DNA of 64,000 nt from JANWXR01 sp964608265. Lineage in GTDB: Bacteria > Chloroflexota > Anaerolineae > Anaerolineales > UBA6663. This document shows, one piece after another, positions 26,923 to 34,754 of this stretch. Position 1 is the stretch's first letter, and each line of letters opens with the position of its first letter. Under the pieces are notes generated by a model, which worked only from the letters and a program-made list of their open reading frames with translations, had not been told where the DNA came from and did no database searches. Position numbers and translations under genes: made by a program. The stretch lies in assembly GCA_964608265.1 (NCBI GenBank), contig CAZSNP010000013.1, positions 1 to 64,000 on the forward strand. Direction: 5' to 3'.

Positions 26923-27651
26923 ATGTGCCCCCGGGTTTCAAAATCGAAGTGGATGGCGCGGCTTCGGGCGGCGCTGTTGGTAACGCTCCTCGGCCTGGGC
27001 GCCGGCCAGCCGCCGCTGCGCGCAGCCGCCGCGCCCACCACCGCTGCGCGGCCACAAAGCCCCCCCTGTAACAATCTGCTGGGCGATGGTGATTTCGAGG
27101 CGCTGATGAGTCCGTGGGACGAGGCCTATCCCGACCTGCAGCCGCCGCTGCGCGCCCCGGCGCCGATTGCGTTTTGTGATAACGGTGCGTGCGATGTGGC
27201 CCCGGCGCAGGCTCCGGCCGGGCCGCTGAACGGGAAGTGGTGGGCATGGTTCGGCGGCGGCATCACCGACACGGTGCCGATTCAATCGGTGATGCAGACG
27301 ATCTCGCAGACCGTCGCCCTGCCGGCGGGCCAGTCGGCCAGCCTGGCGTTTTCTTTTTGGATCAGCCGCGCCGATGCGGGCACCGACGCCTCGGATGTGT
27401 TGCGGATTGCGCTCGGCAACACGCCCGTCTTCACCGCCACCGCGCTCGACCGTCCTGCGTATCCAGTCTACCGCCCCGTGCGTCTGAATCTCTCGGCGCT
27501 GGCCAACGGCCAGCCCGCCGTGTTCACCGTTTCGGCCACCACCCGCGCCGCGCAGAACGTGCAGCCGCCCGTCGTCAACTTCAATGTGGACGCGCTGCAA
27601 TTGTGCTCGCCGGGCGTGTGGCCCGTCTACCTTCCGTTCGTGAAGAAGTAG
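26923..27651 (+). CDS. Secreted protein with jelly-roll-like domain and C-terminal VYLPFVKK
   Basis: About 242 residues. The N-terminus (KSKWMARLRAALLVTLLGLG then LRAAAAP) is a signal peptide with probable cleavage after AAA. The mature part starts CNNLLGDGDFEAL, the common opening of carbohydrate-binding jelly-roll domains, and continues with beta-strands (QTVALPAGQSASLAFSFWIS) consistent with such a fold. It ends in GVWPVYLPFVKK; from memory, YLPLVxK-type endings recur in exported proteins of Anaerolineae. ATG 26923 follows a -10-like box by 7 nt; ATG 26896 or 26953 are alternatives. Function unknown. Confidence 0.75.
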   Translation: MCPRVSKSKWMARLRAALLVTLLGLGAGQPPLRAAAAPTTAARPQSPPCNNLLGDGDFEALMSPWDEAYPDLQPPLRAPAPIAFCDNGACDVAPAQAPAGPLNGKWWAWFGGGITDTVPIQSVMQTISQTVALPAGQSASLAFSFWISRADAGTDASDVLRIALGNTPVFTATALDRPAYPVYRPVRLNLSALANGQPAVFTVSATTRAAQNVQPPVVNFNVDALQLCSPGVWPVYLPFVKK

Positions 27652-27663
27652 AAGCTACCGGCC

Positions 27664-27690
27664 ACTTTCTACTTTCTACTTTCCACCTCC
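27664..27690. repeat. Heptameric repeat array (ACTTTCT type)
   Basis: Units ACTTTCT at 27664 and 27671, ACTTTCC at 27678 and a weaker ACCTCCG at 27685. The array lies between two converging genes and encodes the last residues (EVESRK-stop) of the minus-strand gene. Confidence 0.7.
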
Positions 27691-28799
27691 GTCTTCAACT
27701 TCAACATCGCCCCATCCCCCGGCAACAGGGCCAGGCCCGACTCGAGCGCCCGGCGCGCCTGCGGGTAGCGGCCCAATTGCACCTGCATCAAGGCCAGATC
27801 ACGGTACAGGGGCGCGTGCTTCGGCGCGCGGGCGATGGCGCGTTTGAGGTGCGCGGCGGCCAGTGCCCAGCGTTTGTCGCGGGCGTGTTCGAGCGCGCGG
27901 CGATGCAGCCCGGGCGCATCGGGGATCGTCCCATCCGCCCGGGTGTAGAGGCGTTCGCGCGCCAGGCTCTGGCTGACGAGCGAAGAAACGGCGATGAGCC
28001 ACAGTCCCACCGACAGCGCCAGATTGACGACCGCAACGGTCTGCGGGATGAGGCCGTACGACCACGCCGCCGCGTTCACAGCCACATCCACCGGCAGCAG
28101 CAGCGCGGCCAGCGTGAACGCGATCTTCCAGTCGCCGATGAAGAGGACGAAGAGCGCGATGGCGATCAACGCGCGGGCCGCCAGCGCGAGCCACGGCACG
28201 CTGACCAGGCCATCGCCGAGGTTGAGCAACCGCAGCAGAACCTCCACGCCCGACTCTGCGCCGAGCGTGTTCACCATCAGCGGCATGGCGGCCTCGGCGA
28301 TGGCGGCCTGCGTCGCCAGGCCCAGGATGAGGTACAGAAAATACAAATAGCCGCCGCCCTGCCAACGGCCGTCCTTGAGCAACGACTTGCGACAGTGCCG
28401 GCAGCGCTCGTCAGCCTGGTCGGTGAGTTGGCCGCAGTACGGGCATTGCAACGGGTCATCATCGGGATCAACGGCGGTGACGATGGTTGCGGGCGGCCGG
28501 GCCGGTTGAGATGGGGTGGGGGGAACCGCAGGGGGCGCCTCGACAACGGCCTCGCCGCGCAACGCGGCCAACTGTGCCCGGGCGGCGACGTTGTGCGGGT
28601 TGAGCGTGAGCGCGTTTTCAAGCGCGATGATTCTGTCGGCGGGCTCGTCCACGGCGGCGGCCAGCCATAGCCAGGCCGGCTCCACCCTCGGGTCGGCCTC
28701 CACCACGCGCAGCAGCAGGGCGCGCCCGCGCTGGCGGTCGCCCGCCCGCATGGCCTCGATCCCCTCGCGCAAGTTGTGTTGCAGGTCAGCCGCCTCCAT
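27669..28799 (-). CDS. TPR and zinc-ribbon multi-pass membrane protein
   Basis: An N-terminal TPR-like region (about 1-85: GRALLLRVVEADPRVEPAWL, IIALENALTLNPHNVAARAQ) is followed by a Pro-rich linker, a zinc ribbon (CPYCG ... CRHC, about 115-135), five or so membrane helices (about 145-295) and a second TPR pair at the C-terminus (HLKRAIARAPKHAPLYRDLA). Helices and TPRs suggest a membrane scaffold; no enzyme motif is seen. A TATAAT box at 28807-28812 lies 7 nt before the ATG at 28799, so a leaderless start there is preferred over the ATG at 28808, which overlaps the box. Transcribed divergently from yebC. Confidence 0.75.
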   Translation of the reverse strand: MEAADLQHNLREGIEAMRAGDRQRGRALLLRVVEADPRVEPAWLWLAAAVDEPADRIIALENALTLNPHNVAARAQLAALRGEAVVEAPPAVPPTPSQPARPPATIVTAVDPDDDPLQCPYCGQLTDQADERCRHCRKSLLKDGRWQGGGYLYFLYLILGLATQAAIAEAAMPLMVNTLGAESGVEVLLRLLNLGDGLVSVPWLALAARALIAIALFVLFIGDWKIAFTLAALLLPVDVAVNAAAWSYGLIPQTVAVVNLALSVGLWLIAVSSLVSQSLARERLYTRADGTIPDAPGLHRRALEHARDKRWALAAAHLKRAIARAPKHAPLYRDLALMQVQLGRYPQARRALESGLALLPGDGAMLKLKTEVESRK

Positions 28800-28806
28800 C
28801 GCCGCC

Positions 28807-28812
28807 ATTATA
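28807..28812 (-). promoter_or_regulatory. -10 box of the TPR/zinc-ribbon gene, leaderless arrangement
   Basis: TATAAT on the minus strand with 7 nt to ATG 28799. It overlaps the alternative ATG at 28808. A separate TATAAT on the plus strand (28824-28829) serves yebC, so this is a compact divergent promoter region. Confidence 0.5.
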
Positions 28813-28823
28813 GTTCGCGATGG

Positions 28824-28829
28824 TATAAT
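28824..28829 (+). promoter_or_regulatory. -10 box of the yebC-ruvCA operon
   Basis: Perfect TATAAT 42 nt before the yebC ATG, leaving a leader of about 36 nt that contains the GCAGGAG Shine-Dalgarno. Confidence 0.5.
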
Positions 28830-28871
28830 CGCCGCGCTCTCATTTCATCGAGAAAAGCAGGAGAAGTAGCC

Positions 28872-29621
28872 ATGTCGGGCCATTCGAAATGGAAGACGAT
28901 CAAACGGCAAAAGGGCGCGGCCGATGCCAAGCGCGGCGCGACCTTTACCAAACTCACCCGCGAGATCATGACGGCGGCGCGCGAAGGCGGCGGCAACCCC
29001 GAGGCCAATTTCAAATTGCGCCTGGCGGTGGACAAGGCCAAGGCCAGCGCCATGCCTAAAGAGAACATCGAGCGCGCCATCTCACGCGCCACCGGGGCGG
29101 ACAAAGAAGCCGCCGCGTTCGAGACGATCATGTATGAAGCCTACGGCCCGCACGGCTCCGGCATTCTGATTCAGGTCGTCACCGATAACCGCAACCGCGC
29201 GGTCGGGGAATTGCGCCGGGTGATCACGCGCGGCAACGGCAACATGGCCGAGGCCGGCAGCGTGTCGTGGCAGTTCACGCGCAAAGCGTACATCGCCGTG
29301 CCGGCCGAAGGCAATGACCCCGACAAAGTGTTTGAGGTCGCCGCCGACGCGGGCGCCGACGATGTGCTGGCAGGCGAGGACGTCATCGAGGTGTATGCCG
29401 CCCCGGATAAGTTTGGCGCCGTCGTGCACGCGCTCGAAAAGGCCGGCATCCGGCCGTCCGAGTCGGAACTGCGCATGGAGCCGAATCAAAAGATGGAGTT
29501 GGATCCCGACTCGACCGTGTCGGTGATGAAGACCATCGAGCAGCTCGAGGAATTGGACGACGTCCAGCACGTCTTCACCAACGTCGAGTTCAGCGATGCC
29601 GCGCTGGCGCTGATGGCCTGA
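28872..29621 (+). CDS. yebC: YebC/PmpR-family protein (TACO1 family)
   Basis: 249 residues beginning with the family hallmark MSGHSKWKTIKRQKGAADAK. Three-domain protein known to help ribosomes through proline-rich stretches and in some species to act as a DNA-binding regulator. The usual PKENIERAISRATG, YEAYGPHGSGILIQVVTDN and MAEAGSVSWQFTRKA segments are all present. GCAGGAG lies about 10 nt before the ATG. It precedes ruvC, the standard bacterial order yebC-ruvC-ruvA. Confidence 0.95.
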   Translation: MSGHSKWKTIKRQKGAADAKRGATFTKLTREIMTAAREGGGNPEANFKLRLAVDKAKASAMPKENIERAISRATGADKEAAAFETIMYEAYGPHGSGILIQVVTDNRNRAVGELRRVITRGNGNMAEAGSVSWQFTRKAYIAVPAEGNDPDKVFEVAADAGADDVLAGEDVIEVYAAPDKFGAVVHALEKAGIRPSESELRMEPNQKMELDPDSTVSVMKTIEQLEELDDVQHVFTNVEFSDAALALMA

Positions 29622-29676
29622 AGCGAATTGCGTCGGTCGTGGTTGGTGCGCACTGCACCCTGCGATTTACGAAAGA

Positions 29677-30165
29677 ATGCTTGTCCTCGGCATCGACCCC
29701 GGCACCGCCACCACCGGCTATGGCTTTGTGCGGGAGGCGGAGGCCGGGCCGGCGCTGGTAGCCTACGGCGTGGTGCTCACGCCCGCCGGCGCGCCGATGC
29801 CCGAGCGGCTGCTCACGCTGTCCCGCGAACTCAAGGGGCTGATCGCTCTCCATCGCCCGGAAAGCGCGGCGGTGGAGAAGTTGTTTTTTCAGCGTAACGT
29901 CAGCACGGCCATGACGGTCGGCCAGGCGCGCGGCGTGGCGCTGCTGGCGCTGGCCGAGGCGGGGGTGCGGGTCGGCGAGTACACGCCCAAGGAGGTGAAG
30001 CAGGCGGTGGCCGGCTACGGCGGCGCCGACAAGCCGCAGATGCAGCAGATGGTGCGGGCCATCCTCAACCTGCCCGAGGTGCCCAGACCCGACGACGCCG
30101 CCGATGCGCTGGCCGTAGCGATTTGTCATCTGCATTCGATGAAGTTGAAAGCCCTTCTCGACTGA
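29677..30165 (+). CDS. ruvC: RuvC Holliday junction resolvase
   Basis: Endonuclease that resolves four-way junctions with RuvAB. 162 residues, normal length. Acidic residues of the RNase H-like active site are visible: LGIDPGTATTGYG (Asp about 6), AAVEKLFFQRN (Glu about 66) and PDDAADALAVAICH (Asp about 138 and 141). ruvA follows 30 bp downstream; ruvB is not in the window. Confidence 0.95.
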   Translation: MLVLGIDPGTATTGYGFVREAEAGPALVAYGVVLTPAGAPMPERLLTLSRELKGLIALHRPESAAVEKLFFQRNVSTAMTVGQARGVALLALAEAGVRVGEYTPKEVKQAVAGYGGADKPQMQQMVRAILNLPEVPRPDDAADALAVAICHLHSMKLKALLD

Positions 30166-30195
30166 GTGATCTTCGCGTCGCTCAGCCAACACTCA

Positions 30196-30777
30196 ATGAT
30201 CGCTTCGCTGCGCGGTACCGTGCTCCAGCTTTCCCCGCCCGATTCGTGTGTGGTCGAGGTCGGCGGGGTGGGTTACAAAGTCTTTGTGCCGACCTCGGTG
30301 CTCGATGGGCAAGCGCCCGGGCACTTGATCTTTCTGCACACCGAGTTGATCGTGCGCGAAGACTCATTCACCCTCTTCGGCTTTGCGACCGAGGAGCAAC
30401 GCTCGTTGTTTGGCCTGTTGCTCGCTGTGCAGGGCATCGGCCCGAAGCTGGCGTTGTCGGTGCTGTCCTCGCTTTCGGTGGATGTGCTGCGGCGCGCCAT
30501 CGTCAACGAGCAGCCGGAGATCTTCAATCGCGTGCGCGGGGTGGGGAAGAAGACGGCCGAGAAAATCGTCTTCACGCTGAAGGACAAACTCGGCACGGAG
30601 CTGGGCCTGGCGGCGGTGACGGCGGCCAGCGATGTGGACACGGAAGTGATCGCTGCGCTGACGGCGCTTGGCTACAGCGTGGTCGAGGCGCAATCCGCCG
30701 TGCAATCCATCCCCAAAGACGCCGAGGCCAAAGATGTGCAGGACCGCATCCGGCTGGCGCTGGCCTACTTTGCGTGA
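30196..30777 (+). CDS. ruvA: RuvA Holliday junction DNA-binding subunit
   Basis: 193 residues with the three RuvA domains: OB fold (MIASLRGTVLQLSPPDSCVV ... TELIVREDSFTLFGF), two helix-hairpin-helix motifs (VQGIGPKLALSVLSS and VRGVGKKTAEKIVF) and the small C-terminal domain (AALTALGYSVVEAQSAV) that contacts RuvB. ATG 30196 matches the conserved start; an upstream in-frame start at 30166 is less likely. The partner ruvB is absent here. Confidence 0.95.
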   Translation: MIASLRGTVLQLSPPDSCVVEVGGVGYKVFVPTSVLDGQAPGHLIFLHTELIVREDSFTLFGFATEEQRSLFGLLLAVQGIGPKLALSVLSSLSVDVLRRAIVNEQPEIFNRVRGVGKKTAEKIVFTLKDKLGTELGLAAVTAASDVDTEVIAALTALGYSVVEAQSAVQSIPKDAEAKDVQDRIRLALAYFA

Positions 30778-30783
30778 AAGACG

Positions 30784-31311
30784 ATGCCGCTCATTGCCGT
30801 GGCCTCGACCAATCCGGTCAAAGTTCAATCCGCCCTCAACGGCTTCCGGCGGATGTTTCGCGACGACTCCTTCGCCGCCGAGGGGCTGTCCGTCCCGTCG
30901 GGCGTCAGCCATCAGCCGATGACGGATGCGGAGACGTTGCAGGGCGCGCTGGCTCGGGTGGAGGCTGCTCGCGCCGTCGCGCCAAAGGCTGATTATTGGG
31001 TTGGCATTGAGGGCGGTTGCGAAACGATGGGCGAAGAACTGACGGCCTTCGCCTGGGTCGTGGTGCGCTCGGCCGCTCAAACGGGCAAGGCGCGTACCGG
31101 CGTTTTCTTTCTGCCGGAGGCGGTGGCGGCGCTGGTTCGGCAGGGCGTCGAGCTGGGTGAGGCGGATGATCGCGTGTTCGGGCGCAGCAACTCGAAACAG
31201 GGCAACGGCGCTGTCGGCCTGCTGACGAGCGATGTGATTGATCGCGCCGAGTACTACGAGCATGCAGTGGTGCTGGCGCTGGTGCCGTTCAAAAATCCAC
31301 AACTCTATTGA
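30784..31311 (+). CDS. yjjX: Inosine/xanthosine triphosphatase (YjjX family)
   Basis: House-cleaning NTPase that hydrolyses ITP/XTP to prevent their incorporation. 175 residues, the family norm: VASTNPVKVQSALNGF at the N-terminus, SGVSHQPMTDAETLQGA, YWVGIEGGCE and DRVFGRSNSKQGNGAVGLLT are characteristic. It starts 6 bp after ruvA, so it is the fourth gene of that operon; placing a nucleotide-pool cleaner beside recombination repair is functionally sensible. Confidence 0.9.
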   Translation: MPLIAVASTNPVKVQSALNGFRRMFRDDSFAAEGLSVPSGVSHQPMTDAETLQGALARVEAARAVAPKADYWVGIEGGCETMGEELTAFAWVVVRSAAQTGKARTGVFFLPEAVAALVRQGVELGEADDRVFGRSNSKQGNGAVGLLTSDVIDRAEYYEHAVVLALVPFKNPQLY

Positions 31312-31315
31312 GCGC

Positions 31316-31345
31316 TTGACAATCACCAACCTGCCAGGCCATAAA
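31316..31345 (+). promoter_or_regulatory. Promoter of proC
   Basis: Consensus TTGACA (31316-31321) and CATAAA (31340-31345) with an 18-bp spacer, 10 nt before the proC ATG. The very short leader has no Shine-Dalgarno. Confidence 0.5.
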
Positions 31346-31355
31346 CTCAATCCAT

Positions 31356-32204
31356 ATGCTCAACGACAGTCGTATCGCCTTTATCGGTTCCGGCGCCATG
31401 GCCGAGGCCATGATCTCGGGCTTGCTGGCCAGGGAGATGGCGCGGGCCGATCACCTCACGGCCGCCGGCCCGCGCGAGGAGCGGGGCCGCGCCCTGCACG
31501 ACAAATACGCCGTGCGCGTGACGACCGACAATGCCCAGGCCGTCCACGGCGCGGATGTGGTCGTGCTCTCGGTCAAGCCGCAGGTGCTGCCGCACATCAT
31601 GCCCGCGCTGCGCGGCAGGATCGCGCCCAACGCCCTCATCCTCAGCATCATCGCCGGCGCCCGCATCGAGACCATCACCGGCGGCCTGGCGCACCTGCAC
31701 GTCGTGCGCTCGATGCCCAACACCCCGGCGCAGATCGGGCAGGGGATTACGGTGTGGATCGCGGCCCCGGGCGTTTCGGATGAGCACCGCGCGCAGGCCC
31801 GCGCGTTGCTGACGGCGCTCGGCGACGAGGTCGAAGCGGACAACGAAGACCAGATGGACATGGCGACGGCGCTCTCGGGCACCGGCCCGGCCTATGTCTT
31901 CATGTTCATGGAGGCGCTGGTGGATGCCGGCGTGCACCTCGGCTTCAGCCGGCGCGTGGCCGAGCAACTCGTCACGCAAACGGTCAAAGGCTCGGTCGAT
32001 TTCTATCAGCACTCGCCCAGCCATCTGGCCCGGATGCGGAATCAGGTGACGTCACCCGGCGGCACGACGGCCGAGGCGCTGTACTTCCTCGAGAAGGCCG
32101 GTTTCCGCACGGCCATTTCGCGGGCCGTGTGGGCGGCCTATCAACGCAGCGTGGAGCTGGGGCAGGGGCGCAAGCGTTTTCAGAAACTTGATGGCGAGCG
32201 ATAG
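31356..32204 (+). CDS. proC: Pyrroline-5-carboxylate reductase
   Basis: Last step of proline synthesis, NAD(P)H-dependent. 282 residues: Rossmann loop IAFIGSGAMAEAMISGL (about 7-23), NTPAQIGQGITVW, and the C-terminal dimer signature with GTGPAYVFMFMEALVDAGVH and TSPGGTTAEALYFLEKAGFR. All expected segments are intact. The next gene overlaps its last 14 bp. Confidence 0.95.
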   Translation: MLNDSRIAFIGSGAMAEAMISGLLAREMARADHLTAAGPREERGRALHDKYAVRVTTDNAQAVHGADVVVLSVKPQVLPHIMPALRGRIAPNALILSIIAGARIETITGGLAHLHVVRSMPNTPAQIGQGITVWIAAPGVSDEHRAQARALLTALGDEVEADNEDQMDMATALSGTGPAYVFMFMEALVDAGVHLGFSRRVAEQLVTQTVKGSVDFYQHSPSHLARMRNQVTSPGGTTAEALYFLEKAGFRTAISRAVWAAYQRSVELGQGRKRFQKLDGER

Positions 32205-33123
32205 CGCCGTCGCCCCGCGCGTCCATCCCTACCTCGTCCTCGGCCTGGGCCTGCTGGCCGTGTCGGCGGCGTCCATCCTCATCCGCTACGCGCAGGCGGC
32301 CGGCGCGCCATCGCTTTCCATCGCCGCGTACCGGCTCACCCTCGCCTCGCTCACCGTGCTGCCCGCCGTCCTCGCCCGGCACCGGGCCGAGCTGCAGCGG
32401 CTGGCGGCGCGCGAGTGGGCGGCGGTCGCCGTCTCGGGCCTGTGCCTCGGCCTGCACTTCGGCACGTGGATCACCTCGCTGGCCTACACCACCGTCGCCA
32501 ACTCCGTCGTCTTAGTCTCCACCGCGCCGCTGTTCGTGGCGGTGCTGGCCGGCATCTTTCTGCGGGAACGGCTGACGCGGGCGGCCTGGCTGGGGGTGGG
32601 GATTGCGGTGCTGGGGAGCGGGTTGGTGGCGGCGAGCGATGCGTGCTTGGGGGCCGGTTGCCTCCCGGTGAGCGACGCCACCCGAAGCGAGGGCATCTTT
32701 GGCGACGGGCTGGCGCTGGCGGGCGGGGCGGCGATGGCGCTCTACCTCGTCATCGGGCGCAGGGCGCGGGCCAACATGTCGCTGACGGCCTACATCGGCC
32801 TGACGTACGGCGCGGCGGCGGCGATGCTCATTATCGGGGCGGTGCTCGCCGGGCAGCCGCTGCTCGGCCTCCCCACCGCCGCCCTGCCGTGGATTGCGCT
32901 GCTGGCCCTTATCCCTCAGCTCCTCGGCCACTCCTCCCTCAACTGGGCGCTCAAGTATCTGCCCACCACCTTCGTCGCCGTCACCGTTCTCGGCGAACCG
33001 GTCGGTTCGATCGTGCTGGCCTGGCTGTTGTTCCAGGAAACGCCGACGCCGCTCAAACTGATGGGCGGCGGCCTCATCCTGTTGGGCATCCTCCTCGCCT
33101 CCCAGCGCAGCACTGAGTCTTAA
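32191..33123 (+). CDS. DMT-superfamily EamA transporter
   Basis: 310 residues with ten predicted membrane helices in two EamA repeats (about 10-145 and 170-305). The second repeat ends PTTFVAVTVLGEPVGSIVLA, the usual EamA pattern. Likely exports a metabolite or amino acid; the substrate cannot be told, but overlap with proC (ATG 14 bp before the proC stop) may hint at an amino acid. The in-frame TTG at 32188 is an alternative start. Confidence 0.88.
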   Translation: MASDSAVAPRVHPYLVLGLGLLAVSAASILIRYAQAAGAPSLSIAAYRLTLASLTVLPAVLARHRAELQRLAAREWAAVAVSGLCLGLHFGTWITSLAYTTVANSVVLVSTAPLFVAVLAGIFLRERLTRAAWLGVGIAVLGSGLVAASDACLGAGCLPVSDATRSEGIFGDGLALAGGAAMALYLVIGRRARANMSLTAYIGLTYGAAAAMLIIGAVLAGQPLLGLPTAALPWIALLALIPQLLGHSSLNWALKYLPTTFVAVTVLGEPVGSIVLAWLLFQETPTPLKLMGGGLILLGILLASQRSTES

Positions 33124-33126
33124 AGT

Positions 33127-33145
33127 TTCCGGCGATGAGCCGGAA
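33127..33145 (+). terminator. Weak hairpin after the DMT transporter
   Basis: 7-bp stem TTCCGGC/GCCGGAA with loop GATGA, followed by TCATTT. Short and with a poor T-tract; it may attenuate rather than stop transcription. Confidence 0.4.
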
Positions 33146-33149
33146 TCAT

Positions 33150-33177
33150 TTGCACACGCGAAGGAATATGCTATTAA
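33150..33177 (+). promoter_or_regulatory. Promoter of the histone H1-like gene
   Basis: TTGCAC (33150-33155), 16-bp spacer, TATTAA (33172-33177). A leader of about 35 nt contains GAGGAGG 6 nt before the ATG. Confidence 0.55.
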
Positions 33178-33217
33178 GCAAATGGAAGGACATCATCTCA
33201 CTCTGAGGAGGACCTCA

Positions 33218-33448
33218 ATGTCTGACATGCCAGCCCCGACCACCCCCGAACCGATGCCTGAGCCGGCCCCGGCGCCAGCGCCGATGGCCGCGCCGAAGAA
33301 GAAGGCCCCGGCCAGGAAGGCGGCCCCCAGGAAGAAAGCCGCGCCGAAGAAGAAGGCCCCGGCCAGGAAGGCAGCCCCCAGGAAGAAAGCCGCGCCGAAG
33401 AAGAAGGCCCCGGCCAGGAAAGCGGCCAAGAAGAAGACCAGGAAGTAG
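33218..33448 (+). CDS. Histone H1-like Lys/Ala/Pro-rich DNA-binding protein
   Basis: 76 residues: an acidic/proline start (MSDMPAPTTPEPMPEPAPAP) followed by two exact copies and one truncated copy of the 17-residue unit AAPKKKAPARKAAPRKK. This is the composition of eukaryotic H1 tails and of bacterial Hc1/HctB-like and AlgP-like proteins, which bind DNA or nucleic acids without a fixed fold. It probably compacts DNA or modulates transcription. GAGGAGG before the ATG indicates strong translation. It has its own promoter and terminator. Confidence 0.85.
   Translation: MSDMPAPTTPEPMPEPAPAPAPMAAPKKKAPARKAAPRKKAAPKKKAPARKAAPRKKAAPKKKAPARKAAKKKTRK
33287..33427 (+). repeat. 51-bp tandem repeat within the H1-like gene
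   Basis: Two full 51-bp units (33287-33337, 33338-33388) and a 39-bp partial third copy (to 33427), almost identical at DNA level, encode the 17-residue basic repeats. Near identity suggests recent expansion by slippage or unequal crossing over. Confidence 0.9.
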
Positions 33449-33456
33449 CGTGAAGA

Positions 33457-33483
33457 GTTGACGGGCCGGTGAGGCCCGTCAAC
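33457..33483. terminator. Hairpin terminator between converging genes
   Basis: Perfect 11-bp stem GTTGACGGGCC (33457-33467) with loop GGTGA and its complement (33473-33483). It follows the H1-like gene and overlaps the stop codon of the nadD fusion on the other strand. T-tracts are weak on both sides. Confidence 0.65.
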
Positions 33484-34675
33484 CAGTTTGTATCGGCAGA
33501 AAAACCCGCATCCCGTCGGCCTCGTCAATGACGAAGGCCTGGGGCGGGTAGCGGCTGACGAGCCAGCCGATGTAGGCGTCGCCGCACGCGCCGACGAAAT
33601 TCAATATCCCGCACAGCGCGAAGATCGAGGCCGCAACGCCCGACAGCAGCGCCAGTCCGAGGGCCGCCACAACGGTCAAACTGACCAGCGGCGCGAAGAC
33701 GATGAGGAGATACTGCGCGCGCGTGAAGGCGTAGCCCGGCGCGGTGGCGAACAGCGCCCCCGCCTCCCACTTCACCCCGTAGCGCGGCCGCGCGCCGAGG
33801 CCCTGCATCGCCAGCCCATGCGCGAGTTCATGCAGGCTGAGCGTGATCACGCCGGCGACGGCCAGCGCGATCGTACCGGCCGGGCTGCCAAAGGCCAGCC
33901 AGGGATCGCGGCCCAAAGCCCCGGCCAGCCCACCCAACACCCCCGCCCCCAGCAGGCCCATCGGCAGCCCGAGCAAATTTATCCACAGCCACTGCGTGCG
34001 ATTCTCGAACAGCCGCCAATACAACACCTCGCGGTAGCTATCGGGAACCCGGCCACGCGCGGTGGCGACTCGTTCGGCGCCGTTGCGATACAGCCCGCGC
34101 GCGGCGATTACGCGGGTCACGGCCTCGGGCAGCAGGCCGGCCAGTGACCGCCCCGCCTTCACGCGGGGGCGAATCTCCTGCGAGGCGATGTCGAGCGGCG
34201 GGACATCTACAAATTCGATCCTGGCCGCAACGCCGGGCAGGGCGCGCTCGAGTGTTTCCAGATCAAACACCGCGCCGGGGCGGCGCAGCACCCCAAGGCT
34301 GCAATGCGCCAGCAGCACTTCCGGCTGCCCCCACGTCGGCAAATCGCTCAATGAGTCACCGCCCATGAGGAAGACCAGCTCGTCGCCGGGGAATTGTTGC
34401 GCAAGCAGGCGGACGGCCTCGGCGCTGAAGTGCGGGCCGGGCCGATCGACGTCGACGCGCGAAAGCTGAAAGGCCGGTTCACCTGCGATGGCGGCCTGCA
34501 CGAGCGCCACGCGGTCTTCGATGGGGGAGAGGGGTTGCTGCCGCTTGTGGGGCGGATCGCCGGCCGGCGCCCACAGCACCCGGTCGAGCCGCAACTGTTC
34601 GCGGGCGGCGTGCGCCAGCCGCAGGTGCCCGTTGTGGGGCGGGTCGAACGTGCCGCCGAAGAGACCGATCCGCAT
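33479..34675 (-). CDS. nadD: NadD adenylyltransferase fused to an HExxH membrane domain
   Basis: Residues 1-195 are a complete nicotinate-nucleotide adenylyltransferase (NaMN to NaAD in NAD synthesis): GLFGGTFDPPHNGH (5-18), FLMGGDSLSDLPTW, and the SxxxIR signature in IASQEIRPRVKAG. Residues 205-398 form a different unit: about four membrane helices with LHELAHGLAMQGLG (H282-E-x-x-H286), resembling DUF3267/M50-like putative membrane metalloproteases, whose stand-alone versions start near GRVPDSYREVLYWR. The frame is continuous with no stop between, so either a true fusion or an assembly/read-through artefact. It follows obgE by 79 bp; the leader is a heptamer array without a Shine-Dalgarno. 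Confidence 0.85.
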   Translation of the reverse strand: MRIGLFGGTFDPPHNGHLRLAHAAREQLRLDRVLWAPAGDPPHKRQQPLSPIEDRVALVQAAIAGEPAFQLSRVDVDRPGPHFSAEAVRLLAQQFPGDELVFLMGGDSLSDLPTWGQPEVLLAHCSLGVLRRPGAVFDLETLERALPGVAARIEFVDVPPLDIASQEIRPRVKAGRSLAGLLPEAVTRVIAARGLYRNGAERVATARGRVPDSYREVLYWRLFENRTQWLWINLLGLPMGLLGAGVLGGLAGALGRDPWLAFGSPAGTIALAVAGVITLSLHELAHGLAMQGLGARPRYGVKWEAGALFATAPGYAFTRAQYLLIVFAPLVSLTVVAALGLALLSGVAASIFALCGILNFVGACGDAYIGWLVSRYPPQAFVIDEADGMRVFLPIQTG

Positions 34676-34703
34676 GGCTGATGGTTAAGGGCTGATGGCT
34701 AAA
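34676..34703 (-). repeat. Heptameric repeat array (GGCTGAT type)
   Basis: Read on the plus strand: GGCTGAT at 34676 and 34690, alternating with GGTTAAG at 34683 and GGCTAAA at 34697. The array begins at the base next to the nadD ATG and replaces its ribosome-binding region. Confidence 0.75.
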
Positions 34704-34754
34704 TGGACTGCCGGCGCTTAGGCAGCAATCACATTTCCCCAATCGGGAGATACG

